In this document: piece by piece, positions 1-11,835 of the stretch | How the letters are laid out: every line of letters starts with the position of its first letter | Position numbering within the stretch: position 1 is the first letter of the stretch | Assembly: GCA_002794775.1 (NCBI GenBank) | Contig: NBAY01000012.1 | Span: 780,940-844,939, forward strand | Length of the DNA stretch: 64,000 bases | Direction of reading: 5' to 3' | DNA from: Porodaedalea pini | Taxonomy: Eukaryota > Basidiomycota > Agaricomycetes > Hymenochaetales > Hymenochaetaceae | Made by a program: the position numbers and the translations under genes | The notes under the pieces: generated by a model | Told to the model about the DNA's origin: nothing | Seen by the model: the letters and a program-made list of their open reading frames with translations, nothing else | The model's database searches: none

Positions 1-1
1 C

Positions 2-514
2 TCGCACATAATTTCTTCCAACAACCTTGCAAATAGCTATATGTCGTTCTCGACGTCATACTCGGACACCGGTCTCTGGGGCATTTACCTAGTCACGGAG
101 AATCTGATGAACATTGACGATCTCACGCACTTCACGTTGAAGGAGTGGACTCGCATGTCGGTTGGGCCCACGGAAAGTGAGGTCGAGCGGGCAAAGAGCC
201 AGCTCAAGGCCAGCTTGCTGCTGACTCTTGATGGGACGACTGCTATTGCAGAGGATATTGGCAGACAGCTCGTCACGACTGGTCGTAGAATGTCGCCGAA
301 GCAGATTGAGTTCGCTGTTGACGCTGTGGCACCAGCTGACGTCCAGCGTGTTGCGCAGAAGTACCTGTGGGACAAGGATGTGCGTGATATTTTATTTTAT
401 TCAGGAGACATACTTTAACCATGTATACAGGTTGCAATCGCCGGACTCGGAAGGATCGAAGGTCTTCTGGACTATAACCGCATCAGGGCTGACATGTCTT
501 CTCTACTTTACTAA
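2..514 (+). CDS. mas1: Mitochondrial processing peptidase beta subunit, 3' end (partial)
   Basis: C-terminal part of the beta subunit of the matrix protease that removes presequences from imported mitochondrial proteins. The gene runs off the left edge. The frame is open from base 2 and reads through NNLANSYMSFSTSYSDTGLW and GTTAIAEDIGRQLVTTGRR, both characteristic of MPP-beta and Core1 proteins. The catalytic zinc motif lies upstream, outside the window. A 51-bp intron (380-430) splits the end; the last exon, 431-514, gives VAIAGLGRIEGLLDYNRIRA and stops at 512-514, matching the family's usual C-terminus. No breaks are visible. The MPP-beta rather than Core1 assignment rests on the close match of this end and would need the zinc site to be certain. 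Confidence 0.9.
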
Positions 515-751
515 TTCTACTCCTCTGTCTTTTCAGTATTTTAGAGATGCTAGTGTCACTAGTAATGCTAGAAAACAAGTCTCTCAGTTTTCAACGAAAA
601 AAGAAAAGAAAAGAAAAAGAAAGAAAGAAAGAAAGGGTGCATGCATTCTGTAGATGGAGTCACGGAGATGACATGAAATTTAGAAATCGTCTGATCCAGA
701 CGTCACAGGGCGCGCCGCACTGAACTTCCACCACAACGATTTAATCGCAAA

Positions 752-1890
752 ATGAGGCCATCTGCTGTCCGTCTTCTGAATATTCTCGTGCCAGTGAAAA
801 GGTATGCACAAAGCAGATGGATAGAGGGGGAAATATTAAGTGCATCGCAGATGCATTGACTATACGGTGAAGATACGCGTAAACCCACAACAGACTGGCG
901 TTGATACGAATGTCAAACATTCCATGGTAGGTCGTTTGTCGCATAAGTCATCGAAAGCATGTTATCACTTTCTCTTCGCAGAATCCATTTGATGAAATTG
1001 GTACGGATTGCCCGACGCCCTTACAGTCAAATTCATGTCTTCCTATGCTCATAGTCATGTCCAGCCGTGGAGGAAGCAGTCCGTCTTCGAGAACAATTAA
1101 AGGACAAGGTCAACTCCATCAAGGTCCTTACTATCGGTCCGCCGAAGGCTGTTGATACCCTGCGAACTGCGCTTGCCATAGGTGCAGATGCTGCCATCCA
1201 TGTCGAAATTCCCGAGAGCGCGCCTTCACCGGAGCCTCTGGGCGTCGCAAATGTCATCCGCGCTATTATCGACAAGCAGAAAGATAAGGGCGGTGTGGAC
1301 TTGATCATCATGGGCAAGCAAGCGATCGATGATGATGCGGGCCAGACGGGCCAAATCCTTGCGGGCTTACTTGACTGGCCGCAGGCAACCTTCGCGAGCA
1401 AGCTCACCGTAGATGCGGATAAGAAGCAGGCGAATGTGGTCAGGGAAATAGATGGTGGACTGCAAGAGGTGAAATGTAACCTTCCGCTCGTAGTCACCAC
1501 GGACCTTAGGTGCGCTCGAGACTGTTAGCCGTATCAATTGACTCTTCTGATTAATTGTTACTTGTCCAGATTAAATGGTGATTATTGCGCCTTTTTCAAA
1601 CATCATACTTATCTTATGAAATTCGATGCTAGAACCTCGATATGCTTCGCTTCCAAACATTATGAAGGCTAAGAAGAAGCCTATCGAAAAGCTGTCGGCT
1701 TCTGACTTAGGAGTGGACCTTTCTCCGCGATTGGAGACTATCCGTATTACAGAACCTCCAAAACGCGTTGGCGGAGGGAAGGTATGTACCAACGAGAAAA
1801 GGTCCTGCTGATAGTTAACATTCTGCTAAGGTTGCTAACGTCGACGAGCTCGTGGCGAAATTGAAGGAAGCAGGTGTTGTCCCCGCGTGA
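752..1890 (+). CDS. ETFB: Electron transfer flavoprotein beta subunit
   Basis: Beta subunit of the matrix flavoprotein that passes electrons from acyl-CoA dehydrogenases to ETF-ubiquinone oxidoreductase. Seven exons join in frame: 752-801, 851-926, 982-1000, 1065-1509, 1570-1577, 1633-1781 and 1831-1890, giving 268 residues, close to the family norm of about 255. The start reads [17 protein letters not shown]. The body contains the adenine-nucleotide-binding core ([20 protein letters not shown]) and the family signature [20 protein letters not shown] near residue 190. That signature is only recovered if an 8-nt micro-exon (1570-1577) is used; exon 3 has just 19 nt. The C-terminus, [16 protein letters not shown], is typical. 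The gene follows MPP-beta in the same direction with about 240 bp between stop and start. Confidence 0.93.
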
Positions 1891-2819
1891 GCTTTGTGGT
1901 TTGCCATCGTCTGTGATACTAGCTTCCATCCCTATTCAGCATATTCACTGATCTCGCGAACAGATCTCCTTCAGACTATTGTAGTCCTATAGGCATATGA
2001 GATCATTAATAAGGCACTGCGCAGTTGTCCAAGTGTTTTTACGAGTGGCTGAGCCGGGCTTTGACTAGAGTCTTAGGCGTTTGTTTCGAGATTTCCTGAT
2101 CTTCCAGCTTGAAGCATCGTTTTCAAATAGGTCCTTGACGACTATTCGCTCAGTTCTCTGTGTTTCATGCATCAGAGGCGCCGCCGTTGCTGATATTTGA
2201 GGTTGCTATCAGTTGTATCATTCATAACTGATCCTTTAACTCACGCTTAGAGCTAAATCGGTCGTTGGAATATCTCGTGTTTGCTGCTTCCACAAGCATT
2301 GTCAGCTTTGCTCGCTGTGGTTGGCCATAAGATTGAATGCACGCCATTCTCTAGCAAACCTGGCAAATCATGCATCTGATATGTGTATCCGAGTTAACCT
2401 CGTTCTTTAATTGTACAGGCCGTTCACGAGAAGAAATGCATACGAAGTGGCGAAGTCGATAAATTCCCGAGGTCCACGCAATGAAATGGAGGTGTCTCAC
2501 TGGCGATGTCGGTGTGTCTGATACACATCAATGCTGCGGACTTTGACATTCAATCATGTGCAGTCCGCGACGGTCGTCGGCAACCATAGCCTTATTGATG
2601 CATCTTGTGATTGGTCCGAAGCTCTTTACTGGGATATAAGTAGCATGGAGACTCTCCCCTCCCTTCTCCGTATTCTGCTGGCCAGAGTGTTACTGTCTGG
2701 TACTGAAAGAAACCAACCTTGCCCCTCGTAGAAAGCCACCATGACGCAAACGTGTTCTGACCTACTGTCCGGCTTGTTAATCCCAAGCTACTCAAGCCCT
2801 CGACGTTCTCTGTATCGTG
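1891..2819. other. Intergenic stretch, no gene seen
   Basis: About 930 bp between the ETF-beta stop and the proposed start of the DUF6533 gene. Only short open frames of 60-70 codons occur, without recognisable domains. It presumably holds the ETF-beta terminator and the promoter of the next gene. I see no tRNA-like fold or repeat. Confidence 0.5.
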
Positions 2820-4250
2820 ATGGACAGTATGCCAGTAGAGGACAAGCGGATACAGAGTTCTGTATCTGGTGGGTGAACACTATGTACGTTTCATTCTCTG
2901 ATGCTTCGCTGCATAGCACTTATGCAAGGAATTTTAGTGTCGAAGGGAGATACTACCTCACAGCCGCCACAGTCGTACTTCTGCTCGATATACTTCTAAC
3001 ATTTGACGTCGAAGTCGAGCGCGTTTGGAAGGCCAAGTTCACCTGGGCCTCGCTTTTGTTTTGCGTTGTAAGCATTCTCGAATTAGTGGGTATCATGAAC
3101 GCTTATGATATTATGCGCAGAATCGATATTTGCCCCCTGCAATGTATACAGTTGTTCTATTTTGTAAGATCTATTCGTATTTATGAATTATTTCCCATGC
3201 TGAAATGGGCTCAGGCTTGAATTATGCTCACCTTTCCGAAGAGGTTCCTAAGCTTCAATATCTTTTATCTAGGCACTGACTGACCCCTCCATTCTAACGT
3301 TACAGTTTTGTGCCGATGTTTTCCAAGTGATTCCGCCTGTGCTAATCGTTGTCAGCGAGGCTGTCATTGGTGCTTTATTGATTCTGCGGACTTGTGCCCT
3401 ATACAAGGAGGCAAGGAGCCATTTATCGCATGCAGTCATAGGCTCGTTGTTCTTCGTTTACTTCGCTCAAATTGGATTATCTGTGGTCCGTGTCTTATCA
3501 CCCTCCAGCTTAGCCGCATCGCTCAATTTCCCTTCGTACAGTTTGTAGCGAAGGATCTCAAGGCAATAGGACCGATAGGGCAGAGTTTCAATGAAGGATG
3601 CATACTGTTCTTCACTCACTCTGAGTGCGTACTTAATAAAGGCTTTCGCTTTATGCCAAGAAGCCTAATGCACCATCATTCCCGACAGTACTACCCGTGC
3701 GTCTAAGCTTTGGTGTGTTAGGCCCTTCCCGAGAATTAATAACAGGACAGGACTGTTGTGCCTCTGGTTCACAAATATCCTGTTCAACGTGATTGTTTTC
3801 ATGTGCACCTTTAAGAAAACTGCTAAGGTCCATTGGATGGATCAAAAAATCGATAAGGACTTTCATACTGTGCACAGCTTGATTCTTGTCGATGGTACGT
3901 TGATGTCCATTGTATTATGAAGGTGTTTATTGACAACCATAAACCTTCTCAGCATCTCTATACTTCTTGTATGTGCCTCACTGTTTGACGATGTCCTATG
4001 CTAACGACTCTGAATCAGAGCCGTCATGGCAGCGAAGACGATGAATCTAGTAATGCTCGTCGTAGGTAAAATTAGCACAAACCATGTCCTAAGCTGACAC
4101 CGTTAAAGTTTTACCCACGATGGAACAGCATCAATTGGGCCTCGAACCATGTGTACGTCTTCATCACATCCTGTCCTGCTCATACAGGAACTTACAAAAT
4201 TGTTCACCTTAAGAGTCGACGTAAGCAGATGAGGCCTCGACTTGATTCTT
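2820..4250 (+). CDS. DUF6533-family integral membrane protein
   Basis: Multi-exon gene for a membrane protein of the basidiomycete-expanded DUF6533 family; the function of the family is unknown. Proposed start is ATG at 2820. Clear exons are 2820-2872, 2917-3067, 3121-3163, 3215-3243 (weak donor) and 3306 onward. The spliced protein has the family's first helix and motif (YYLTAATVVLLLDILLTFDV, then VERVWKAKF), a short NRYLPPAMYTVVLF exon, and helices FQVIPPVLIVVSEAVIGALL and HAVIGSLFFVYFAQIGLSVV. Downstream exons continue with LWFTNILFNVIVFMCTF near 3770-3820, then SLYFL and AVMAAKTMNLVMLVV near 3955-4065, in the family order. The 3' end is uncertain; a stop is available near 4225-4255. Exons between 3540 and 3760 were not resolved, so the gene could carry a break there. 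Confidence 0.65.
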
Positions 4251-4593
4251 CTTAGCGCTAACATGCGGGTAGGTAATTCTCACGTCCCACTTTTTTCTCC
4301 ATCTCCGAGAAGAGGGGAATCGGGTGATGAAAAATACATGTCGTTCTTCGGTAAAAACGTCGTGCTCTGCGACCTACACGCGATCAGCCATTCTCATTCG
4401 TATCGGCGCACGGCTTACCGTGTCGAACAATGGACCTCTCGACTGCTTCGAAAGTGATCGGAGCATTTGCTCCGACTCGCGCCGTCGCGCTCATTGGGAT
4501 AGTGTAGCGGACGTTGAACGAAACGCCTATATTCCCGCATCACCTGCGGCCGGCCAGTTATCGACAAGACTTCAATTTTCAGTGCAACATGTA

Positions 4594-5187
4594 AGGTAGG
4601 GAAAGTATAAACTCGACCAACCGTGACGCAACCCTACTTGCCTTATTGGGTGGCACACGGTGTCGAGCTCAATTGCTTCAACACAACATCCCAAATGCAT
4701 CTTTCATTCTCATAGAACTTTAGAGGACATCTGTGGCTACAGATGTATGGATTTATTTTTTCTGAATATTGAGTTTAGGGCTTTCTATTTAAGGAAAAAA
4801 GTTGCTTTTGTCAAACACATAGAATTGCATTTCCAGGCTTCTGGATACAACTCAATTTTCTGGACTGAATATTTTGCCGCTCCAAAGAAGGGAATATATT
4901 ATGTAATTACATAATTTGTAACATATTTGTCATGTGCCACATTTGGTAAGTTTGTCTGAACCTCAAAAGAATCCCAATGAACTCTTCTTTATGCTTGTAA
5001 ATGTATGCAAGAGCCTACAGGAGACAAGCGCAGTGAATTATGGAAGGAATTTTTTAGAAGTTAGAAAGTTGACCTTGGATCCTTCAAGATTTTTGCCGTT
5101 AGGGTCCTTCCAAATGGGGTAAATGCAGTGCTCAGGGTTCGTGACAGTGATGTGACTTGGTTGGTCAAGTTTATACTTTCCCTACCT
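4594..5187. mobile_element. MITE-like element with 29-bp TIRs and TA target duplication
   Basis: Bases 4594-4622 and 5159-5187 are inverted repeats of 29 bp with one mismatch. The tip reads AGGTAGGGAAAGTATAAACT. A TA dinucleotide sits on each side (4592-4593 and 5188-5189), the target duplication of Tc1/mariner-type elements. The 594-bp interior is AT-rich. It contains one 84-codon open frame (4660-4914) that resembles no transposase I know, so the element looks non-autonomous. Confidence 0.75.
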
Positions 5188-5189
5188 TA

Positions 5190-6349
5190 ATAGAAGATAT
5201 CTTGGAGCGGGAGGGATACGCAGACTTACTTGTATGCAGCGCGGACAGCGTCCCACAGAGGCAAGAATGTACCCATCGTGGGGTCAGTACTCGCAGTGCT
5301 TCATCCCGAGTGCAACGGAAACGCAATTGCCATAGAAGACATTCTCTGAGTTAGGAGTTAGGTTTATGCTACCATAGTACCAAAGAAGAGGATATTTGTA
5401 GGTTATGCCACTTAAATAAAATCTGGGCATCTGGGCATCCAGCATCGCTCGTAGCTGACCAGAAATGAATGCTGGACATGCGGAAGGTCGCCTAAAGAAC
5501 ACACTGGTAAAGCAGACCTAGACGTACCTACAGTGCTTATGTAACCTTCCTAAGTTGCAAACTGGGAAAAGGCCCATAAGCCAGTACTAGTAACGAAGGG
5601 ATCCTTGGAGCATTTAGGACCTAAGGTCTCGAGGGTATAATCGGCACATACCACAATATTAATGGCATTATACACATGTAGAAATTCGAAGGCATAGTAA
5701 TTCTGCTCAACAATGCACGAAGGTTCGGATGACAAAACATTTTGACCAGACTACCTCCCACATGCACAAAGAAGGCTCCTGATGCGTCCAACATTGAATG
5801 ATAGGTATATAGGCAATTAAAAGGCAAGTAACATTGTAGGCGCAAACGCCGCGGGCATGCAGCACAGAAAAGGTAAGAATGATAAGAGTTCGATCAGGAA
5901 ATAAGCAAAAACAGCAATAGCAAAAAGCCAAGAACAAAGAACCATCAAAGACAACCCGAACGACTTAAATTACTGAAAAGAATGAAAGGAAACAAGCTAC
6001 TACAGGCATAGAGTGCTGTGGAGCTAGTATCTAATTGTCACCCTAACTGGCACCAACAAAAAGTGAAACGCAAAATCAAGCACCAGCTTGGTTGGACCCA
6101 AAAACGAGCCTCTGAAAACCCGCGGCAATGTTGAGCATAGTTCAACGTTACCATTACCAACAATCATAGCCAAACGAAAGCGGAACTTGCCGATGCCAAG
6201 GAATAGAAGAATCGTTAGAGATATCCTAGTATATTCCGCACAAACCTCCAACAACGGTGCGAAATGGGGAATGAGAAGAAAAAATGAAGTGCCCCTCGCT
6301 TTTACATGTTAGGTGCCCGCGGTCGCACACCGAACACTTCAAGCGAGGA
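5190..6349. other. Intergenic stretch, no gene seen
   Basis: About 1.16 kb with only overlapping short open frames (60-76 codons) on both strands and none with recognisable composition. It separates the TA-flanked element from the 3' end of the mucin gene. The mucin gene's terminator should lie just below 6350. Confidence 0.4.
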
Positions 6350-9300
6350 TCACCAGTTCAGGGTATTGTCTCGCAAAATCGGTGCGGAAATCGTCCCCGG
6401 CACTATTGCCCGACGCTCGCGCATGCCTCCGCCGCCTCCCGCCACAGGGCTGACATGGTGGTTGTACATTTCATCACGCATTGGAGGCTGAGCGAAGCCC
6501 CGTAATGAATCCTCCGCATAGTAGAATGAACGCCGACGCTGCCCACCAACTGAGTCGCGATCAAAGTCCTGGCCGGGTGCGGGTATAGCATCCATCTGAG
6601 ACTCTGCCAGGCGATGGTGAGCCACTTCCTGTCGGCGTTTGAAGTTCCGGTAAATAAGGAAAGCTAATATGAACAGCGCGACACCACCGAGCGCCGAACA
6701 AACTCCGATGATAGCGTCGCGACGTGAATTATTCGAGCCGGAAGATGAGTTCGAGGCATCAGACGAGGAATTCGGACCTTCAGAGATGGGGTCGGGGTAA
6801 GAAGTGACGCTGAACGACGCGTCAATGCGCTGAGCCAGCTGAGCGGATATACCACTTGTGCCCGTGTATAGACCCGACTGCTTGGCTTTGATTGCTTGCT
6901 CGAGTGAAGTGACATTGCTGGAAGGGATGTACGAGATGAAGAGCGTCCGGAGCTCGGGAGCGTCGGAGGGAGATTTGTACGTTGACGGCTCCCAAACTTG
7001 AAGTGCAAACGTCTTCACCTGGTCCGCTAGTATAAAAGGTCAGCTTATTTCTCTACAGAGGTAAGCAGCTAGTGCCTTACGAGAAATGCCGAGAGCGGCT
7101 TGCAGACAAGCTGGAAAATAGGCAAAGATCTGTGCAGCACTGTCGGTGTTGGTCGCGACGAACTCCCAACCAAGCGTGGTATCAAACATGATGCTGACGG
7201 ACGTGAAGTCGTTAAGATCGTCGTCCGCAGTCACTCCTCCGTCTGCAGGATAAATCCGGGCGGGAAGACCAGAGGGCAGCGGCACGGATGTGACCGTTGC
7301 TCCGCTCGTGGCGCTCTCTAATGTCGCACTGCTCGTCGCCTCATCAGGGTTGGTCAGAGTCGGCAGCGAGGACGAAGTGGTCGTGGACATGTCCGAAAAA
7401 AGCAAGGTGCTCTGTGTGAGGAAAGAGTACTGTGATGCGAGTGATGGCGTTACGGTAGATGTTACGGCAGGAAGGGTGGTCACCGTGATCAGTCTTGAGG
7501 AAGTGCTGGTGGCCGTCGTCTCGGTGGCATTGCCTGTCGGGAACGTAATCGACGTCTCGCTGGTGGCACTCGACACAGCACTTGTAAAGCTGGAGGTGGC
7601 ACTAGCAACTACTGAAGTAGTGGTACCGTTCGCTATAGGCGTCGAAACCGGAATAGCCGACGTCGTGCTGTTCGAATCTTGGCTTGAAGGGACAGAGGAA
7701 ATGGGCCCCACCGACGTGCTATTGTCGCCGGATGGAATAGCACTGGTTGTCTCTGATGGCGCAGATGTAACCGTCGAGAACGCACTGGTGATTGAGCAAA
7801 GAAGCCCGGAGCATGTCGACGATTCGGCATCTGTCGTGGTAGACGTGCTTACGCCTGATGTTGGCGTTGCCGAGCTCTCTGTTGACAAAATGCACAGGAG
7901 GCCAGAACAGGACGAAGAAACGTCAGAAGTTGTCGAAGGGATGGTGCTGAAAGAGGACGTGGCGGACTCCTGTGTCGTCGATGTCGGAAGGATACCACAA
8001 AGCAGACCAGAACACGTCGACAAACTGTCTGTCGCAGAAGCACTGCTGCCGGGATCAGATGTCTGTGACGGTAAGGTGCTGCTGCTACCCGCGTCGGTCG
8101 TCTGTATCAAGGACGAAGTTGGCAGAATGCTGCACAGAAGGCCTGTACATCCCGTGGCAGATGGCGACGCACCACTTCCTCCGGAAGAAACTGTTTGAGA
8201 TGTAGAGGTCGGCAAAATGCCGCACAAGATGCCCGTGCATTCAACTGAGCTCTCCGCCGCCGATGAAGATGCACTACTACCTACAGAGGAAACGGTCGTG
8301 GAGGGCGAGACACTGCTGCCCGATGAAGTAGGCAAAATGCCGCAAAGAAGTCCTTCACACGTTGAGGAATTGTCCGTTGCAGATGAAGATGCACTACTGC
8401 CTACAGAGGAAACGGTCGTGGAGGGCGAGACACTGCTGCCCGATGAAGTAGGCAAAATGCCGCACAGAAGTCCTTCACACGTTGAGGAATTGTCCGTTGC
8501 AGATGGAGATGCACTACTATCTACAGAGGAAATAGTCGCGGAGGGCGAGACGCTGCTGTCCGATGAAGTAGGCAAAATGCCGCAAAGAAGTCCTTCGCAC
8601 GTTGAGGAGCTGTCTGTCGCAGATGACGACACACTGCTACCACTTCCGCTGCTCGTAGCGGGATCTTGTGATGATGAAGCCGGCGGGAGCAGACCGCATA
8701 GAAGCCCAGAGCACGTAGACGAGGCGGCAACGGCTGAAGACACTGAGCTCGAGCCAGCCGACGAGCCCGACTCCGAGATCACAGTGCTAGAGGCGCCGGC
8801 ATCAGTACTCCGGTCCAGGCTGGAGCTTGAGCCGGAACTTGGAGCAGAGCTTGTGTGTGAAGTGGCTGTCGTAGTGGCGAGGGTGCTCGACGATGTGGAT
8901 GATGTAGAAACGCTAGACGATAGCGGCGGTCCGCACACGGTGAGACCCAGCAAATTCACGGACAAAACGCCTCCGCATGCTTGACTAGAGGTGACGACTG
9001 AGGTCGTAGCTGAGCTGGAACTCGAACTCGAACTCGTGCTGGAACTCGGTCCAGCGGAAGTGAATGATGATCTACTGCTGGTTGCGATGCTGGACCTGGA
9101 ACTTGATCGAACGGAAGTGGACACTGTTGAACCGCTGGATCCCACACTCGAGCTCGTTGTTGTGGCTGGCACCAAGGATGAAGACGAGCCTGAGGTGCTC
9201 GTGCTCGATGATGATACGGGAGTACAAATTGCATTAACGCCAATGCCTAGGACGTCTAAACCGACACCACATGATGTCGTGGGAGCTCTCGTGGACGATG

Positions 9301-10034
9301 AAGATGTCGAACTTGCACTCGATGTCATCGTAGAAGAGCTACTCGAAGATGATGATGACGAGCCAGACGACGACGACGATCTGCCAGTAGATGAAGACGT
9401 GCTGCTTTTTGAAGAGGTTTCCGAATCAGATGGCGATGCGCTCGAAGAGGTCGTCGAATCAGACGAAGTCGTGCTGGAAGAGGTCGTCGAATCAGAAGAT
9501 GTCGTGCCCGAAGGTGATCCAGACGAAGACGAAGGGTCTGAACTGTTGGGTGCCAACGAGTTGCCGATGATTTTCCCGCCGTCGTCACCTAGAAAAAAAA
9601 CGGAAGGAAATAGCCATCGTAGTTAGTCCCACAGTTCAAAAGACACGGATATGCTCGTTGTTAAAGATGGCGTGAAGGCAGCCAAGCAATGATGTGAGGA
9701 TGATGAAAGAGAAGGAGAGAGGGGGTAAAAGGGAGACACCGCCATACAGAACATAAATGAAAAGCTCACCAAGACCGAGACTAGGACCAAGACCATAGAT
9801 GTTGATGAGTGCCCTTTTCACTAAATGCTGAGGGGCGGATAGAGGAGTTGCAACCCGCCTTGCGTTGGCGTTCGCGACTTCGAGACTCTTGCGAGCATGA
9901 GAGCGCTTGTAGGACATGTGCTCTGCATTGACCGGGGCAGCGAGACCGAGGCCGAGAAGTAGGAAGACGGAGAGGACGAATAGAAGGGGCAGGCGACGGC
10001 AAGGCATAGTTGGGGGCGAGCGGGAGAGTGCCAT
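6350..10034 (-). CDS. MSB2: MSB2-type signalling mucin (single-pass membrane sensor)
   Basis: Predicted plasma-membrane mucin of the Msb2 class, which signals through Cdc42 and MAP kinase cascades controlling surface sensing and filamentation. Exons 9770-10034, 7081-9588 and 6350-7026 join in frame to 1,149 residues. Order: signal peptide (LPLLFVLSVFLLLGLGLAAP); a Ser/Thr-rich mucin region of about 600 residues; a globular extracellular part (LGWEFVATNTDSAAQIFAYF then PACLQAALGI, and later LEQAIKAKQSGLYTG); one membrane helix (AIIGVCSALGGVALFILAFL) followed by basic RNFKRR; and a cytoplasmic tail of about 100 residues ending ISAPILRDNTLNW, which resembles the tail end of filamentous-fungal Msb2. 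The mucin region carries about ten Cys-x-Gly-x-Leu-Cys modules. The assignment rests on architecture and the two ends; a generic mucin-like sensor is the alternative. Confidence 0.72.
8211..8640 (-). repeat. 120-bp tandem repeat inside the mucin domain
   Basis: Nearly identical 120-bp units begin near 8211, 8331, 8451 and 8571, each containing the plus-strand phrase GGCAAAATGCCGCA. The period is 40 codons, so the repeat adds mucin modules without breaking the frame; each unit carries one CEGLLCGILPTSS-type Cys pair. Copy number is likely to vary between strains. Confidence 0.85.
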
Positions 10035-10792
10035 ATTCCGGTAGCTATGGCGGGCGATTGGAGAGTGGGGAAGACAGCAAGCGAAGACGTTGATATTGGT
10101 TGAAAGGAGCGACGTGGCGCGAATTGAAGACGAAAGCAGAGACGCGTTATTTAGAGAGCGGTCGCCGTCGTGAGTTGTGCCGTTCAGGCGGAACTGCCAC
10201 GATTACTGTGCTGGAGAGGGAGAGAAAATTAATGGGGATGAGGGGAGAAAGGGAGTCCGCAGACGACACTCGCGGCCGATCTTCACACGGGCGCGACGTC
10301 TGATGGTCTCGAAACCGCGTACGCTAGCGACTCTGAGTCCGATGCCGTCAGTATCCTGCCTGCAGTCAACTGCCAGCTCAACCCTTGAGCTTTCTCAACA
10401 AACCGTAGAAAGAGCGACTGTCCTGTCTGATTTTCCGCCCTATTCTTACTCTCGCTAGTCTGTGCATCCACTCGACCGTGAGGGAAAAAAAACAGTGCCA
10501 CGTCCAAACGGGGTTCTACACTCACAGCTTCACCTCCATCTTCTCATCATCACTCGCGTTTTCGTTTTCGTCTTCGTTTCATCTTCCAGCCTTTGCATAT
10601 ATATTATATACTTTCTGGAACGAAGGAAAAGTGCAGGCCACCGTCTCTGTCTCAGCGATGCAGCATATCATATATTCATGGTGCGCGCAAGATATGACTT
10701 ATAGTGCATACAAAGGTGGACATGAACAAAGTTAAGAGTAAATTCAGATGAATCCGATCTATACATCAGTGTGATTATCATAAATATCATCG
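10035..10792. other. Promoter-side intergenic region of the mucin gene
   Basis: About 760 bp between the mucin start and the uL23 stop; both genes lie on the minus strand, so this holds the mucin promoter and 5' UTR and the uL23 3' end. Long T- and C-rich tracts near 10540-10620 are the only visible feature. No gene was recognised. Confidence 0.45.
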
Positions 10793-11405
10793 TTAACAAA
10801 ATATGTTACAGCAACCGACCTTGTTCGCAACATCGAGTGCATCGTGGTCAGCCGTAAGTCGAACATAAGCCTTCTTCTTTCCGTCGGGTCTGACGCAGAC
10901 GCGGAAATAACCCGTCAGCGTTCAGAGCCGTCAGAAATGAATAAAAAAACAGACAAAACTCACCGGATGAGCGTGTTAATTGAAGCCGCCTGCACCTCCC
11001 AGAGCTTCTTAACTGCGTCCTTGATCTGGCGCTTGTTCGCTCGGATGTCAACGAGGAACACCAAAGTGTTGTGCTCCTCAATCTTCTTCATCGCCGACTC
11101 GGTGTTGAGCGGCGAAACAATTGTCCGATGCTCATCCATCCGCGGCACATGCGTGATGCTCTTGCGCGGGTATCGGGGGGACCGCGGCAGACGCAATGTC
11201 TTCGGTCGGTGGAACGATACCGAGTAGCGCACCTTGCGCGCACGGTGCGCATGCACGCCCTGCAGCGCCGCCTTTTTGGCGGACTTGGCCTTGGCCGTGT
11301 CCGCTGCAGTACCAAACCCGTGTCAGTCACCGGTCCTTTCTTCTTGCCTCCCAAACACGTACATTTTGCGGTAGGATTGCCCTTGGCGGTTTTTGGTCCG
11401 GCCAT
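10793..11405 (-). CDS. RPL25: 60S ribosomal protein uL23 (L23a/L25)
   Basis: Large-subunit protein that lies at the exit of the peptide tunnel and docks the signal-recognition particle. Exons 11363-11405, 10964-11303 and 10793-10889 join to 159 residues. The N-terminus [14 protein letters not shown] is followed by a Lys/Ala-rich eukaryotic extension ([20 protein letters not shown]) and the conserved uL23 core ([18 protein letters not shown], then [20 protein letters not shown] and [20 protein letters not shown]). The final residues CCNIFC before the stop depart from the usual Ile-Gly end and could mark an undetected final splice, but the frame as read is intact. Intron 1 (11304-11362) follows the 14th codon, an early position common in ribosomal protein genes. 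Confidence 0.95.
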
Positions 11406-11835
11406 TAGATCTGTGACAGTTATGTTAGTGTGAGACGGAGAGACGAGCAAGCAAGAGCAGAGCAGCACAGCGCAGAAGTCTACGCCAAATTCAAAAAGTT
11501 TCTATCCCTCCGACGATTACTCCATCCATCACACTGACCGTCCATCCACCTCCCAGTCGCTCAATCAAGCCCTTCCCTGGTGTTCCAGGCCCATCCCCAA
11601 CCTCTATAACGTTCTCGCAGCCTACCGTATCTCTCACATTTGCTCACCTTGAGTGGGTTGTCGTCGTTGTCGTGAACGCTCAGCCAGTGGCTTAGACTTT
11701 TGAATTGGTCAAATTAGGCACGGTCACGCCTTCGATCCGCCCTCGAGGTATTTCATGATAAATGCATATTACTACGGAAAAAGTATGCTACGAGCTCCAA
11801 AATAACAGTAGTCACTTTAATAGCGGAATGCATGT
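11406..11835. promoter_or_regulatory. uL23 promoter region and SCC2 3' flank
   Basis: 430 bp between the uL23 start and the SCC2 stop on the same strand. It must contain the promoter of a highly expressed ribosomal protein gene. On the minus strand, pyrimidine-rich stretches lie within 100 bp of the uL23 start. No defined element was identified beyond that. Confidence 0.4.

Noticed and set aside
7290..9626. Long plus-strand open frames (302, 255 and 211 codons) opposite the mucin exon
   Set aside because: They are the antisense of a Ser/Thr-rich repeat region whose codon bias keeps the opposite strand open; composition is Val/Glu/Asp-rich with no domain, and the minus-strand gene is well supported.
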